In this document: positions 8,418 through 17,210 of the stretch, piece by piece | How the letters are laid out: each line of letters starts with the position of its first letter | Position numbering within the stretch: position 1 is the stretch's first letter | Program-made: the position numbers and the translations under genes | The notes under the pieces: model-generated | The model's database searches: none | Seen by the model: the letters and a program-made list of their open reading frames with translations, nothing else | Told to the model about the DNA's origin: nothing | Source: Streptomyces broussonetiae | GTDB taxonomy: Bacteria > Actinomycetota > Actinomycetes > Streptomycetales > Streptomycetaceae | Length of the DNA: 64,000 nt | Direction: 5' to 3' | NCBI RefSeq assembly: GCF_009796285.1 | Contig: NZ_CP047020.1 | Span: 4,154,001 to 4,218,000 of the forward strand

Positions 8418-9134
8418 TCACTTCAGGTGCAGCTGCTGGCCCGGGTAGATGAGGTTCGCGTCCTCGACGATGTCCTTGTTCAGCTCGAAGAGCTTCTTCC
8501 AGCCGCCCTGGACGTGGTGCTTCTCGGCGATGGCGCTGAGGGTGTCACCCTTGACGACCTTGTACTCGCCGTCGCCCTTCTTGACCTTCTTGCCGGTCGG
8601 GGTGGTGACGGTCTTGCTCGCCTTCGGGGCCGTGCGCTCGGTGGAGCGGGTGGCGGCCTGCTGATCGGCGGAGCGGGTGGCGGTGCTGCTCGACGAGCTG
8701 CTGGAGGAGGAGCTGCTGCCGGCGGAGCTGGAGCCGGTGCTCGGGGCGGAGCCGTTGTACGCGGCGGAGGACAGGCCCGAGCCGCAGACCGGCCAGGCGC
8801 CCTTGCCCTGCGAGGCGAGGACCTTCTCGGCGACGGTGATCTGCTGCGCCTTGGTGGCCTGGTTGGCGGTCGAGGCGTAGGCGGTGCCGCCGTACGCGGC
8901 CCAGGTGGAGGCGGAGAACTGGAGACCGCCGTAGAAGCCGTTGCCGGTGTTGATGGACCAGTTGCCACCCGACTCGCACTGGGCGACCGCGTCCCACTCG
9001 GAGGCGGTGGCGGCGGAGGCGTTGCCGGCCGCCATCAGCGGGGCGGCGACGGCCGCACCGGTGACGCCGGCGAGCGCGATGACGCGAGTGGCCTTGGACG
9101 GACGACGGTGCTTGCCCTTGCCGGAAAACAGCAT
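8418..9134 (-). CDS. rpfA: Resuscitation-promoting factor RpfA (Rpf domain + LysM)
   Basis: 238 aa, secreted muralytic enzyme that cleaves peptidoglycan and helps spore germination. Signal peptide 1-41 ending ASA; Rpf domain about 43-118 with catalytic Glu54 in the QCESGGNW motif and the paired cysteines of the fold (Cys53 and the later VCG); serine-rich linker 135-150; LysM about 188-237 (YKVVKGDTLSAIAEKHHV) for wall binding. ATG at 9134 has GAGGGG eight bases upstream. The 245-base leader carries a ydaO-type c-di-AMP riboswitch, so expression should fall when c-di-AMP is high, as is known for S. coelicolor rpfA. Flanked by a second Rpf gene upstream on the same strand. Confidence 0.95.
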   Translation of the reverse strand: MLFSGKGKHRRPSKATRVIALAGVTGAAVAAPLMAAGNASAATASEWDAVAQCESGGNWSINTGNGFYGGLQFSASTWAAYGGTAYASTANQATKAQQITVAEKVLASQGKGAWPVCGSGLSSAAYNGSAPSTGSSSAGSSSSSSSSSSSTATRSADQQAATRSTERTAPKASKTVTTPTGKKVKKGDGEYKVVKGDTLSAIAEKHHVQGGWKKLFELNKDIVEDANLIYPGQQLHLK

Positions 9135-9144
9135 GAATCGATCC

Positions 9145-9355
9145 CCTCACCGACGCCTGCGAGGTGAGCTGTCGGGTTCGGGCCGGTTGAGTTGCCCGGC
9201 CGCGGGCCCGCTGTTCGCGAGCCGCGGCTTCACCCCCAGCCGGTTCCGGTGTCAACCACCGGTTCCGGCACCTACCTTGGGTCCCCCGCTCCTGCCTACG
9301 GCGCTTGACGCGACGACTGTTCCCGGGCAACCGCTGGCAGGATTCGGCGTTGCGA
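9145..9355 (-). promoter_or_regulatory. ydaO/yuaA c-di-AMP riboswitch in the rpfA leader
   Basis: Read on the minus strand the leader contains, in order, the ydaO landmarks GCCGAATCCTGCC, CGGGGGACCCA, GGGGTGAAGCCG, and CCCGAACCCGACAGCTCACCT followed by GCAGGCGTC, which closely match the Rfam ydaO consensus (compare B. subtilis CGGGGGACCCA and CCGAATCCGTCAGCTAAC). It ends only a few bases before the rpfA ribosome site. In Streptomyces this riboswitch is known to regulate rpfA. I identified it by eye; the exact ends are approximate. Confidence 0.88.
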
Positions 9356-9386
9356 CTGCCGGGGCTCGTGGTGACGAGCGGTCCTG

Positions 9387-9416
9387 ACCGTAGACATGCG
9401 TTCGGCGGAATTTCAA
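9387..9416 (-). promoter_or_regulatory. rpfA promoter candidate
   Basis: On the minus strand TTGAAA (9411-9416) is separated by 18 bases from TACGGT (9387-9392), a good housekeeping-sigma match. A start site near 9380 would place the whole riboswitch in the transcript. Confidence 0.55.
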
Positions 9417-9495
9417 AGACGATCAGGGCTTCTGAGACTCATCCCACACTTTCGCCAAACCGGACATCAGTCGCGAAATAGGGTGTCAACTCCCG

Positions 9496-10575
9496 CTACT
9501 CGGCGCCCTTTTCGCCCCCGACTTTCAGGGTCTGACCGGCGGTGATGTGGTTCGGGTCGGCGCCGATGGCCTTCTTGTTGCCGGTATAGAGCGCACGCCA
9601 TCCGCCGTCGACACCGAGGTCGTCGGCGATGGAGGTGAGGGTGTCGCCCTCGCGCACGATGTACGCGCCCGGCCCACGGCCCGCATGGCGACCCGAGGAC
9701 GCGGCGTCCTGACCGTTTGCCACGCTTTCGTCCGCGCTGCCACCACGGTGACGCCCGCCACTACTGAGGGCCCCGGTGTCGACGAGACTCCACGAACCGG
9801 CGGCCTGCTGGGGATTGTCCGACTCGTCCGTTCCCGGGGTCGCCGTGGGAGAGGTGTCGCTCCCCTGAGGGTTTCCCGAGCCGGAGGAATCGGATGAGCC
9901 CGGCTTATCGGTCTTGTCCGACTTGGGGGTGCCGCTCGGGACGGAACCGCGCCCGGCGCCCGGCGTCTTGTCCGTGCTCGGGCCAGGGGACGGCGTGACA
10001 CCGGCGTCCGCGGAGGAGTCCGAGCCGGAGGAGGACGCGGAGCCGGAGGAGGACTCGGAACCGGACCCGTGCCCGGACCCGGCACCGGAGGAATCCGACA
10101 GACCGGACGAGTCCGATTCGTCGGTCGATCCGGAGTCGCTGCCCGACCCCTTGCCGCTGCCGGAGTTCCCGACACCCGTGTCGACGTCGACCGAAGCGGA
10201 GTTGGAGGTCAGCCCGGCGGTCAGCGCGCACATGGTCCACGGCTTGGTGCCCTGGCCGGCCAGGATCTTCTCGGCGACGGCGATCTGCTGGGAGCGGCTG
10301 GCCTGGTCGGCGGTGTCCGCGTACTGCGTGCCGCCGTACTTGTCCCAGTCGTCCTGCGATATCTGCAGGCCTCCGTAGTACCCGTTGCCGGTGTCCGCGC
10401 TCCACGAGCCGCCGCTCTCGCACTCGGCGACCTTGTCCCACGTGGTGCCGTCGGCCGCGTTGGCGCTCGCGGCGCCGAGCAGCGGGATGGCGATGGCGGA
10501 GCCGGTGACTCCGGCCGCGACGAGGAGGGCCGGAGCCTGACGGGGGCGACGGTGACGACCGTTCCCGGTGAGCAT
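9496..10575 (-). CDS. rpfC: Resuscitation-promoting factor with long Ser/Gly/Asp linker and LysM (RpfC-like)
   Basis: 359 aa. Signal peptide 1-40 (ASANA), Rpf domain about 42-118 with catalytic Glu53 in ECESGGSW, then a roughly 180-residue low-complexity linker of Ser, Gly, Asp, Thr and Pro, and a LysM domain about 305-353 (YIVREGDTLTSIADDLGV). It probably acts outside the cell on peptidoglycan, like RpfA, but with a far longer tether. Its 5' leader is short (about 60 bases) and has no riboswitch, so it is regulated differently from rpfA. I use rpfC because that is the name I recall for the gene next to rpfA in S. coelicolor. Confidence 0.9.
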   Translation of the reverse strand: MLTGNGRHRRPRQAPALLVAAGVTGSAIAIPLLGAASANAADGTTWDKVAECESGGSWSADTGNGYYGGLQISQDDWDKYGGTQYADTADQASRSQQIAVAEKILAGQGTKPWTMCALTAGLTSNSASVDVDTGVGNSGSGKGSGSDSGSTDESDSSGLSDSSGAGSGHGSGSESSSGSASSSGSDSSADAGVTPSPGPSTDKTPGAGRGSVPSGTPKSDKTDKPGSSDSSGSGNPQGSDTSPTATPGTDESDNPQQAAGSWSLVDTGALSSGGRHRGGSADESVANGQDAASSGRHAGRGPGAYIVREGDTLTSIADDLGVDGGWRALYTGNKKAIGADPNHITAGQTLKVGGEKGAE

Positions 10576-10642
10576 GCGGAAGCCTTTCGTGCGACAGCAG
10601 GACCGGCGCGGCGGCTGGTGCCTGTCGCCACGCTGATGGGTG

Positions 10643-10672
10643 AACGTAGCGGCTGACGATCACTTGTCACAA
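10643..10672 (-). promoter_or_regulatory. Promoter candidate of the second rpf gene
   Basis: TTGTGA (10667-10672) and TACGTT (10643-10648) on the minus strand, 18 bases apart, 68 bases before the ATG. The -35 element lies in a CTTGTGACAAG palindrome, and GATCAC occurs three times just upstream (10658, 10687, 10698); an activator or repressor may bind there. Confidence 0.5.
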
Positions 10673-10754
10673 GTTAATGCCGCGCAGATCACGTGAAGAT
10701 CACAGGGTTGAGGCACTGTCGTCCTCCCCTGGACGAGGTGTGCCGACGGGGTGT

Positions 10755-12053
10755 TCAGGCTGTGGGCGTGAACTCCACCGGCAGGGTGCGCAGGCCCCGC
10801 ATGATGAGCCCGCCGCGCCAGCGCAGCTCGGCCGGATCGGCGGCGAGCCGCAGGTCGGGCAGGCGGGTGAGCAGGGTGGCGAGCGCGCTCTGACCCTCCA
10901 GGCGGGCGAGCGGCGCGCCCAGGCAGTAGTGGATGCCGTGGCCGTAGCCGAGGTGCTGGTTGTCACGGCGGGCGAGGTCCAGCACGTCCGGGTCGGCGAA
11001 CCGCTCCGGGTCCCGGTCGGCCGCGGCGAGCACGACGAGCACCGGATCGCCGGGCGCGATGTCCTGCCCGCCGACGGCGAGCGGCTCGGTGGCGAACCGC
11101 CAGGTGGCCAGTTCCACCGGGCCGTCGTAGCGCAGCAGCTCCTCGACTCCGGTCTCCAGCAGGGCCCGCTCCCCTCTTACCAGGGAGTCCTGCAGCCGCC
11201 GACGCTGCTCGGGGTGGGTGAGCAGGGCGTAGGTGCCGTTGCCGATCAGGTTCACGGTGGTCTCGAAACCGGCGAAGAGGAGGATGAAGGCCATCGCGGC
11301 CGCCTCGTTCTCGGTGAGGTGCTCGCCGTGGTCCGAGGCGCGGATGAGGCCGGAGATCAGGTCCTCGCCGGGTGCGGGCTCGGCGGGCAGCGCCTGCCGC
11401 TTCTTGTGGATCAGCTCGGCGAGGTAGCCGCGCATCTTCTTGACCGACCGGGCGACGCCGCCGCGGGGCCCTCCCCCGTGCCGGATCATCATGCCCGCCC
11501 AGTCCCGGAAGTCGTCCTGGTCCTCGCGCGGGACGCCGAGCAGGTCGCAGATGGCGTAGATGGGCAGCGGGAAGGCGAACTCGTGGATGAGGTCGGCCGA
11601 ACCCTGCTGCGCGAACCGGTCGATGAGGTGGTCGGTCAGCTCCTGCACCCGAGGGGCGAACTCGGCGACTCGCCGGGGTGTGAACGCCTTGCTGACCAGC
11701 CGGCGCAGCCGGGTGTGGTCCGGCGGGTCGATGTTCAGCAGATGCGTCATCAGCTCGGCCTTGCGCTCGCCGGGGATGCCGGTCTTGCCCTTGGCGTGCG
11801 CGGGCTCGTCGTGGTGCGCCGGGTTCTTGCTCAGGCGCTGGTCGGCGAGCGCCTGCTTGGCGTCGGCGTACCGGGTGACCAGCCAGGCCTCGACACCGCT
11901 GGGCAACCGCGTCCGGTGCACCGGGGCGTGCTCGCGCAGCCAGGCGTACGCAGGGTAGGGATCGGTGGCGAACTCCCAGGTGAACAGGGCGGGGGCCCCA
12001 GCGCGGTCCGCGGGGGGGCCGGGAGTGGTCGGGGGGTGGTGCTGGTCGGTCAC
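10755..12053 (-). CDS. Cytochrome P450 (CYP107-like)
   Basis: 432 aa soluble class I P450. Heme motif GYGHGIHYCLG with the ligand Cys377, K-helix ExxR at Glu305-Arg308 (VEELLRY), and I-helix AGFETT at 261-266 with the usual acid-threonine pair. All catalytic landmarks are intact. GTG start at 12053 overlaps the mazG stop by 4 bases (GTGA), so the two are translationally coupled. From memory, the P450 at this place in S. coelicolor is a CYP107 linked to sporulation; the native substrate is unknown. No ferredoxin gene lies beside it. Confidence 0.92.
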   Translation of the reverse strand: MTDQHHPPTTPGPPADRAGAPALFTWEFATDPYPAYAWLREHAPVHRTRLPSGVEAWLVTRYADAKQALADQRLSKNPAHHDEPAHAKGKTGIPGERKAELMTHLLNIDPPDHTRLRRLVSKAFTPRRVAEFAPRVQELTDHLIDRFAQQGSADLIHEFAFPLPIYAICDLLGVPREDQDDFRDWAGMMIRHGGGPRGGVARSVKKMRGYLAELIHKKRQALPAEPAPGEDLISGLIRASDHGEHLTENEAAAMAFILLFAGFETTVNLIGNGTYALLTHPEQRRRLQDSLVRGERALLETGVEELLRYDGPVELATWRFATEPLAVGGQDIAPGDPVLVVLAAADRDPERFADPDVLDLARRDNQHLGYGHGIHYCLGAPLARLEGQSALATLLTRLPDLRLAADPAELRWRGGLIMRGLRTLPVEFTPTA

Positions 12054-13117
12054 CCCTCGACCGTATCCGGACCCGTCCGCCGCTCCTGCTCCGGTGCCGT
12101 GGCCGCCGTCCCGGGTGCCGTGCCCTCGGTCTGCCGTATCGCGTCGCGGTACGTGCGGGCCGCCGCGCGCAGCGCCGCCTCCGGGTCGACACCGGCCGCC
12201 TCCGCGCGGACCGCCAGGGCGAGCAGTTCGTAGCCGACGCCCTCGCCGCGCGGCAGGGGGACGTCCAGGCCCGCCGTGCGGGCGCGGGAGGCGAGCTTGG
12301 CGGCGAGGGCCAGGCCGGGCTGGCCGAGCGGGACGCCCTCCGTGACCGAGGTGCGCCGCTTCTCCTCGGCCTTGGTGCGCAGCCAGTGCTCCTTGACGTC
12401 CTCCGGTGTCTCGGCCTTCTCGTCGCCGAAGACGTGCGGGTGGCGGTGGATGAGCTTGGCGACGATGCCGCCTGCCACGTCGTCGACGGAGAACGGCTCG
12501 TCCGGGTGCTCCTCGGCGATCCGGGAGTGGAAGACGACCTGGAGCAGGACGTCCCCCAGCTCCTCGCGCAGCTCCTCCCGGTCACCTGCCTCGATCGCCT
12601 CGACCAGTTCGTACGCCTCCTCGATGCCGTACTTGGCGAGGCCCTCGTGCGTCTGCCGGGAGGACCAGGGGCACTCGGCACGGATGCGGTCCATGACCTG
12701 CACGAGGTCCAGCAGGCGGGCGCCGGGCAGGTCGTAGGAGGCGGGCAGCAGCTCCAGCTCCGGCATGGAGACACGGCCCGAGCCGGCCAGCCGGGCCAGG
12801 CCGTCGGTGAGCGCGGGCTCGCCCTCTCCGGTGGCCACGACCACCACCGTCCGCCCGCCGGCGCACGCGTCGACCAGCTCCTGCGCGCTGGGGGACGCCT
12901 CAGCCACCGCTGCCCCGGCCTCGCGCAGATACGGCAGCTGCGGATGCGCGCCGTCCGCGCACAGCACGGCGTCGGCGGTGCGCAGGGCCTGCCAGGCGGG
13001 CCAGGACAGCAGGCCGGGGGCGACCCGGTGGCTGGTGGTGAGCAGGACGATGCGACCGGGGTCGGCCGGCGGGGCGAGGTCGGAGCTGGATGCGTTCACG
13101 ATCCGAACGTAACCCAC
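12050..13117 (-). CDS. mazG: MazG nucleoside triphosphate pyrophosphohydrolase
   Basis: 355 aa. MazG hydrolyses (d)NTPs to monophosphates and pyrophosphate, acting in nucleotide-pool cleaning and stress control. Residues 20-125 resemble a degenerate tetrapyrrole-methylase-like N-terminal domain; the MazG catalytic domain begins near 140 (MDRIRAECPWSSRQTHEGL) with the metal-binding acidic motif EEAYELVEAIE and EELGDVLLQVVFH. A C-terminal region rich in Ala follows. The GTG at 13117 gives the longest product; a second GTG at 13099 (VNASSSDL) is equally possible. Coupled to the downstream P450 gene by a 4-base overlap. Confidence 0.9.
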   Translation of the reverse strand: MGYVRIVNASSSDLAPPADPGRIVLLTTSHRVAPGLLSWPAWQALRTADAVLCADGAHPQLPYLREAGAAVAEASPSAQELVDACAGGRTVVVVATGEGEPALTDGLARLAGSGRVSMPELELLPASYDLPGARLLDLVQVMDRIRAECPWSSRQTHEGLAKYGIEEAYELVEAIEAGDREELREELGDVLLQVVFHSRIAEEHPDEPFSVDDVAGGIVAKLIHRHPHVFGDEKAETPEDVKEHWLRTKAEEKRRTSVTEGVPLGQPGLALAAKLASRARTAGLDVPLPRGEGVGYELLALAVRAEAAGVDPEAALRAAARTYRDAIRQTEGTAPGTAATAPEQERRTGPDTVEG

Positions 13118-13205
13118 GGCGGGACGGAGCGGATTCGGTTATCCACAGGGCGGGGCGGGTCGTGTGAACGTATGCCCGGAGTCTGCTCCTGGCATCCGCA
13201 GCGCG

Positions 13206-13868
13206 CTACGCCGTCACCGGCTGCCCGCCGCTGGTCCCGGTGGCCGTCGTGACCTCCCGCACCCAGGGTGTCTTGGCATCCACCCGGCTGCTCTTCTGCA
13301 CGTCCCAGGCGCCGTAGCGCGGGTTGAGGTCGATGCGCAGTTCCCGGGACGCCTTGGACAGCGCCTTCCAGAAGTCGGGCTGACTGGTGTCGGTGCCGAG
13401 CTTCGCCGCCAGCTTCTGCGCCTCCAGCTGGAGCTGGAGGTTCTCGTCGAGGCGGGCCGGGGCGATGCCGTACTTCTGCAGCCAGGCGGTCTGCAGCGCC
13501 GCGGCCCCGCCGGCCTGCTGCTCCAGGCCCGCGCGCATCTGCTCGACCTCCTTGCGGGTGACCGAGATGCCCTCGTCCTGCGCGGCGCGGTGCAGCACCT
13601 GGTCGAGAACCATGTTGTGCAGGGTGTCGCGGGTGAGGCTGCTGGTGGAGGCGAGGACCTGCTGGTACTGGGCCTCGTCCGGTACCGCGGCCCGCTGCGC
13701 CCTGCGGACCTCGTTGACCCGGCTGTCCAGCTGGGCGACGGTGATCCGCTGCCCGCCGACGACGGCCGCGGCGCCCGGGTGCGCATCGCTTCCGCAGGCG
13801 GTCAGCAGGGGTGCCGCAGCGGCGATCGCGGCGGTGAGGACGAGCGCGGTGCGACGGCGGCGGTGCAA
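13206..13868 (-). CDS. SurA N-terminal domain lipoprotein
   Basis: 220 aa exported lipoprotein. Signal peptide with lipobox LLTAC, lipidated Cys25; a SurA-like chaperone N-terminal domain about 38-165 (QRITVAQLDSRVNEVRR, MVLDQVLHRAAQDEGISVT). No parvulin catalytic domain follows, so it is a chaperone-like protein rather than a prolyl isomerase. TTG start at 13868 is chosen because GGAGG lies six bases before it and the product opens with a classic RRRR signal peptide; the open frame upstream is not signal-like. Probably helps folding of secreted proteins; that is inference from the family. Confidence 0.85.
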   Translation of the reverse strand: MHRRRRTALVLTAAIAAAAPLLTACGSDAHPGAAAVVGGQRITVAQLDSRVNEVRRAQRAAVPDEAQYQQVLASTSSLTRDTLHNMVLDQVLHRAAQDEGISVTRKEVEQMRAGLEQQAGGAAALQTAWLQKYGIAPARLDENLQLQLEAQKLAAKLGTDTSQPDFWKALSKASRELRIDLNPRYGAWDVQKSSRVDAKTPWVREVTTATGTSGGQPVTA

Positions 13869-14041
13869 GTTAACCTCCAAGGGGAGATTGTGCGACGGTG
13901 CACAAAGTCTTGCGATGATCGATGGTAGGCAGTGGGAAGGCCGGGGCCAACCCATCGGACCAACGATTCACGCGCGCTTCGGGCACCGTCACCGCCCCCG
14001 GCCGCTCCGGACTCGGCCGATGAGGGCTCGGCGGTGCGGGC

Positions 14042-14869
14042 TCAGCCGGTTATGGCCACCGGCGCGTCCCACGCGTCGCGGTCGACGGTGAGGGTGACCC
14101 CGCCGTACGTCTCCTTGCTGTTGACCATGTACTGGTGCGCGCGGCTGTGGCCGGTGAACTGGGTCGCGCCCCACGGCCAGTCCGCGGTCGTCGTGTTCTG
14201 CTTGTCCCACAGCGCGTACCAGAGGTTGCCCGGCAGGTCCGTCTTGTCGGCGGCGGTCGCGACGGCCTTGGCGCTGGAGCTGGTGAAGCCGTAGTAGCCG
14301 CTGCGGTACGTCTTCGCGCGCAGCCCCTTGTCGAAGGCGCGCACATACGTCAGCACGGCGTCGTTGCACGCCTTGTTCGTGATGTCGTACGCCTCCATGT
14401 CGAGGTAGACCGGGCTGCCCGCCTTCATGCCGAGCGCGGAGGCCTTGGCCACGGCGTCGGCGGCGTCCTGAGCGCCCAGGGAGGCGGCCGTGGAGGCGGT
14501 CAGCTTCTCCGGGTTGGACCCGGACTGGCAGGGCGGCTGGGCGCCGACGTAGAGCGGGACGAGCTTCCAGCCGAGGGAGCTGACCGACTTCACCCAGGAG
14601 GAGGTGAGGTTGGGCTGGGTGCAGCCGCGGTTCTTGCCGCCCACGTAGACGGCGGCGGCGCCGTAGAAGCCGGTGTGCCAGGCCTTCATCGCGGACAGCG
14701 ACGGTGCGGCGCACGTGTCGAACGCGCGCCCGGTGAACGTCTTCTGCGCCGGCCACGTGGTGGCGGCCATGGAGGTCTGCGCGGCTATCCCGGCCCCGGC
14801 GACCACGGCGGCGCCGACCGCCGCCCACGTGATGTATCTGCGCTTCTTCGACTGCCGATGGCCTGCCAT
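14042..14869 (-). CDS. Secreted DUF1906 (glycoside-hydrolase-like) protein
   Basis: 275 aa. N-terminal KKRR and a hydrophobic signal stretch (about 10-36), cleaved near SMA-A. The rest is a DUF1906 TIM-barrel-like domain, relative of GH25-type lysozymes: AFDTCAAPS, AAVYVGG, LVPLYVGAQPP, SPVYLDMEAYD (acidic strand end typical of GH25-like folds), SGYYGF and LWYALWDKQ. Predicted extracellular, possibly wall-active; activity has not been shown for this family to my knowledge. ATG at 14869 with GGGG upstream; the open frame continues 21 codons earlier without signal character. Confidence 0.85.
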   Translation of the reverse strand: MAGHRQSKKRRYITWAAVGAAVVAGAGIAAQTSMAATTWPAQKTFTGRAFDTCAAPSLSAMKAWHTGFYGAAAVYVGGKNRGCTQPNLTSSWVKSVSSLGWKLVPLYVGAQPPCQSGSNPEKLTASTAASLGAQDAADAVAKASALGMKAGSPVYLDMEAYDITNKACNDAVLTYVRAFDKGLRAKTYRSGYYGFTSSSAKAVATAADKTDLPGNLWYALWDKQNTTTADWPWGATQFTGHSRAHQYMVNSKETYGGVTLTVDRDAWDAPVAITG

Positions 14870-14941
14870 GATCCCCACCCTTTGCGTGTGCCGCCCCTGC
14901 CTCACCTGGCAGAGCGAAGCGCAAGGTATCAACCGCCCCCG

Positions 14942-16477
14942 CTAGCCGCGCACCTGGCCCAGCCATTGCAGGGTGCGCCGGATCTCCAGGGCCATCGGGT
15001 GGCCGGGGCCGTGCAGCCGCTCCACGTCCATCAGCAGGCGCGCGAGCGTGTCGTGGGCGGAGGGCCGGTCGCCGAGCGCGAGCAGGAGGTGGCCGATGCG
15101 GCGGCGCACTTCGTGCGCGAGCTGCGGGTCGCCGGAGACGTACTGGTTCTCGTAGTAGGGCAGCAGCGCGCGGTACTCGGCGAGCGCCGCCGCCGGTTCG
15201 CCGAGCTGCTCCAGACACTGCGCGGCCTCATAGCGGTAGCGCAGGGACTGCGGGTCGGCCTGGCCTGCCTCGGCGGCGCGTTCGTCGGCCAGGCGGCGCA
15301 GTTCGGGCAGCGCGCGCCGGTACTGGCCGTCGTCCATCAGCGTGGCCGCGTACTGCTTGCGCAGGGAGCGCACGACCGGGGAGTGCTCACCGTGCTGTTC
15401 GGCGGCGGCGGGCAGGATCGCGCCCAGGATGTCCACGGCCTGGGTGATGCGCCCCTCCCCCAGCAGCCGCTTGACCTCGTCGACGGCCGCGGCGACGTCG
15501 GGCCTGTCGGCCACCGGCGGCGCGGGCGAGACCGGGGCGGGCTGGGGCGCGGAGGTCCGCGCGCGGTCCGGCCAGGGGGCATGTGGGCGCAGGAAGGGGC
15601 GCGTGGGGTCCAAGGGCGCCCCGGTGGGGATCCCACGCGCGGGCAGAAGCGGTGCCAGGTCCTCGTACACCTCCTGCGCGGAGGCCGGCCGGTGCTGCGG
15701 GTCCTTGGCGAGCAGCCGCAGGACGAGCGTCTCCAGCGCCTCGGGGACCTCGGGGCGGATCCGGCACACGGGCAGCGGGGGCTCGTAGAGGTGCCGGTGC
15801 AGCACACCGAGCGCCGTGGAGCCCGCGAACGGAACGTCCCCGCTGAGCAGTTCGTGCAGCAGCACCCCGAGCGCGTACAGGTCGGTGTACGGGCCGACCG
15901 CGCCGCCCATCGCCTGTTCCGGCGCCATGTAGGCGGGCGAGCCGATCGGGGAGCCGGTGTGGGTCAGGCGGGTGGTGTCGGTGTCCATGACCGAGGCCAC
16001 GCCCAGGTCGAGCACGGTCACCGTGCCGTCCTGCTTCACCATCACGTTGCGCGGCTTGAGGTCGCGGTGGACGATCGGCACGGCGTGTACGGCGCTCAGC
16101 ACGGCGCACAGTTGCGCGGCCACCGCGACCGCCCACGGCCACGGGTACGGGTCGTGCTCGGCCAGATGGTCGGACAGGTCGGCGCCGTCGACGTACTGCA
16201 TGACGAGGAACAGCTCCTCGCCCTCGCTGCCCGCGTCGTGCACCGTGACCAGACCGGGGTGGTCGACCTGAGCCGTCACCCGGCACTCGCGCAGGAACCG
16301 GCGGCGCAGCTCGTCCGCCTCCTGGCCCGCCACCTTGTCGGGGCGCAGCAGCTTCACCGCCACGCGCCGGTCCAGCCGCCGGTCGTACGCCGTCCACACC
16401 TGGCCCATGCCGCCCTGCCCGATGAGCGTGGACAGTTCGTACCGGCCGGCGACGACACGCCCTGTCGCCACACTCAC
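14942..16477 (-). CDS. Serine/threonine protein kinase with C-terminal TPR-like region
   Basis: 511 aa. Kinase domain about 12-285: glycine loop LIGQGGMGQVW at 18-28, catalytic lysine Lys42, HRDLKPRN with Asp139, and DLG (not DFG) with Asp157, then GSPAYMAPEQ. A proline-rich joint (300-335) leads to helical repeats with TPR character (about 340-505). No membrane helix is seen, so it is cytosolic, but the upstream gene, overlapping by 4 bases (GTGA), encodes a membrane protein that may anchor or sense for it. Substrates unknown. GTG at 16477 is chosen by the overlap; GTG at 16471 is an alternative. Confidence 0.92.
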   Translation of the reverse strand: MSVATGRVVAGRYELSTLIGQGGMGQVWTAYDRRLDRRVAVKLLRPDKVAGQEADELRRRFLRECRVTAQVDHPGLVTVHDAGSEGEELFLVMQYVDGADLSDHLAEHDPYPWPWAVAVAAQLCAVLSAVHAVPIVHRDLKPRNVMVKQDGTVTVLDLGVASVMDTDTTRLTHTGSPIGSPAYMAPEQAMGGAVGPYTDLYALGVLLHELLSGDVPFAGSTALGVLHRHLYEPPLPVCRIRPEVPEALETLVLRLLAKDPQHRPASAQEVYEDLAPLLPARGIPTGAPLDPTRPFLRPHAPWPDRARTSAPQPAPVSPAPPVADRPDVAAAVDEVKRLLGEGRITQAVDILGAILPAAAEQHGEHSPVVRSLRKQYAATLMDDGQYRRALPELRRLADERAAEAGQADPQSLRYRYEAAQCLEQLGEPAAALAEYRALLPYYENQYVSGDPQLAHEVRRRIGHLLLALGDRPSAHDTLARLLMDVERLHGPGHPMALEIRRTLQWLGQVRG

Positions 16478-17100
16478 CTTCCGCTCTCGTGGCTGCCGCC
16501 CTGTCCACCGGGGTGCTTGCGCAGATAGTCGCTGAGTTCGTCGAGTTCGGCGCGCACCTGGTCGATGCGGACGGGCGCGGGGCGCTGCGGCGGTGCGGGA
16601 ACGGGTGGCCGGGGCGCGGGGGTGTGGGCGTGGGGCATCGGGGCCGGGGCGTACGGGGGTTGCGGTGTGCTCGGCGCGGTCGTCGCGGTGAACGGCGGCA
16701 CGGGCTGCGGGTATCCGTAGCCCGGCATCAACGGCACCTGTCCGGCGTGGGCCTGACGGAGCCGGTGGAAGTGGCGTATGTCCGCATAGAGGTAGTAGCC
16801 GGCGCAGGCAACGGCGTTCAGCAGCAGCATGCTCATGCCCAGGGTGCCGTTCGGCGAGCTGAAGTCGTCGGTGTGGTCGGTGCTGAAGAGCGAGAAACAG
16901 ATACCGAGGACCACCACGGATCCGCCGAAGAACCACCACTCGGCCGGCCTGCGGGTCACGATCGCCGCGCGCAGCGGCGCCACCCACGCCAGGAATCCGA
17001 TGCTGAGCAGCGCCACAGCCACGAAGATCACGCGCAGCACGACCAGCACCCCGGTCGAGGGTGGCTGCGGCGGAGGCGGCGCGTAGCCGTGGCCGTGCAT
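16474..17100 (-). CDS. Membrane protein with proline-rich tail, coupled to the kinase gene
   Basis: 208 aa, no recognised family. A short Pro-rich start (APPPPQPPS) precedes three predicted membrane helices (about 18-37, 55-75 and 85-103), then a cytosolic tail rich in Pro/Ala/His (130-185) and a final charged helix (IDQVRAELDELSDYLRKHP). Overlaps the kinase gene by 4 bases, so the pair is co-translated. A role as kinase partner or substrate is inference from this context. Confidence 0.75.
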   Translation of the reverse strand: MHGHGYAPPPPQPPSTGVLVVLRVIFVAVALLSIGFLAWVAPLRAAIVTRRPAEWWFFGGSVVVLGICFSLFSTDHTDDFSSPNGTLGMSMLLLNAVACAGYYLYADIRHFHRLRQAHAGQVPLMPGYGYPQPVPPFTATTAPSTPQPPYAPAPMPHAHTPAPRPPVPAPPQRPAPVRIDQVRAELDELSDYLRKHPGGQGGSHESGR

Positions 17101-17210
17101 GGCTGCTCCTGGAGGCCTGGTGCGTGCGGACGTGTGTGCTGAGTCCGAGCGTATAGGCCGACAAGGACAGCCGGTCCCGGGTGTACCGAACCGTTGCCGC
17201 GTTCCGGACC

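Noticed and set aside
10576..10754. Second c-di-AMP riboswitch before the other rpf gene
   Set aside because: The space holds a normal short leader and none of the ydaO landmark blocks.
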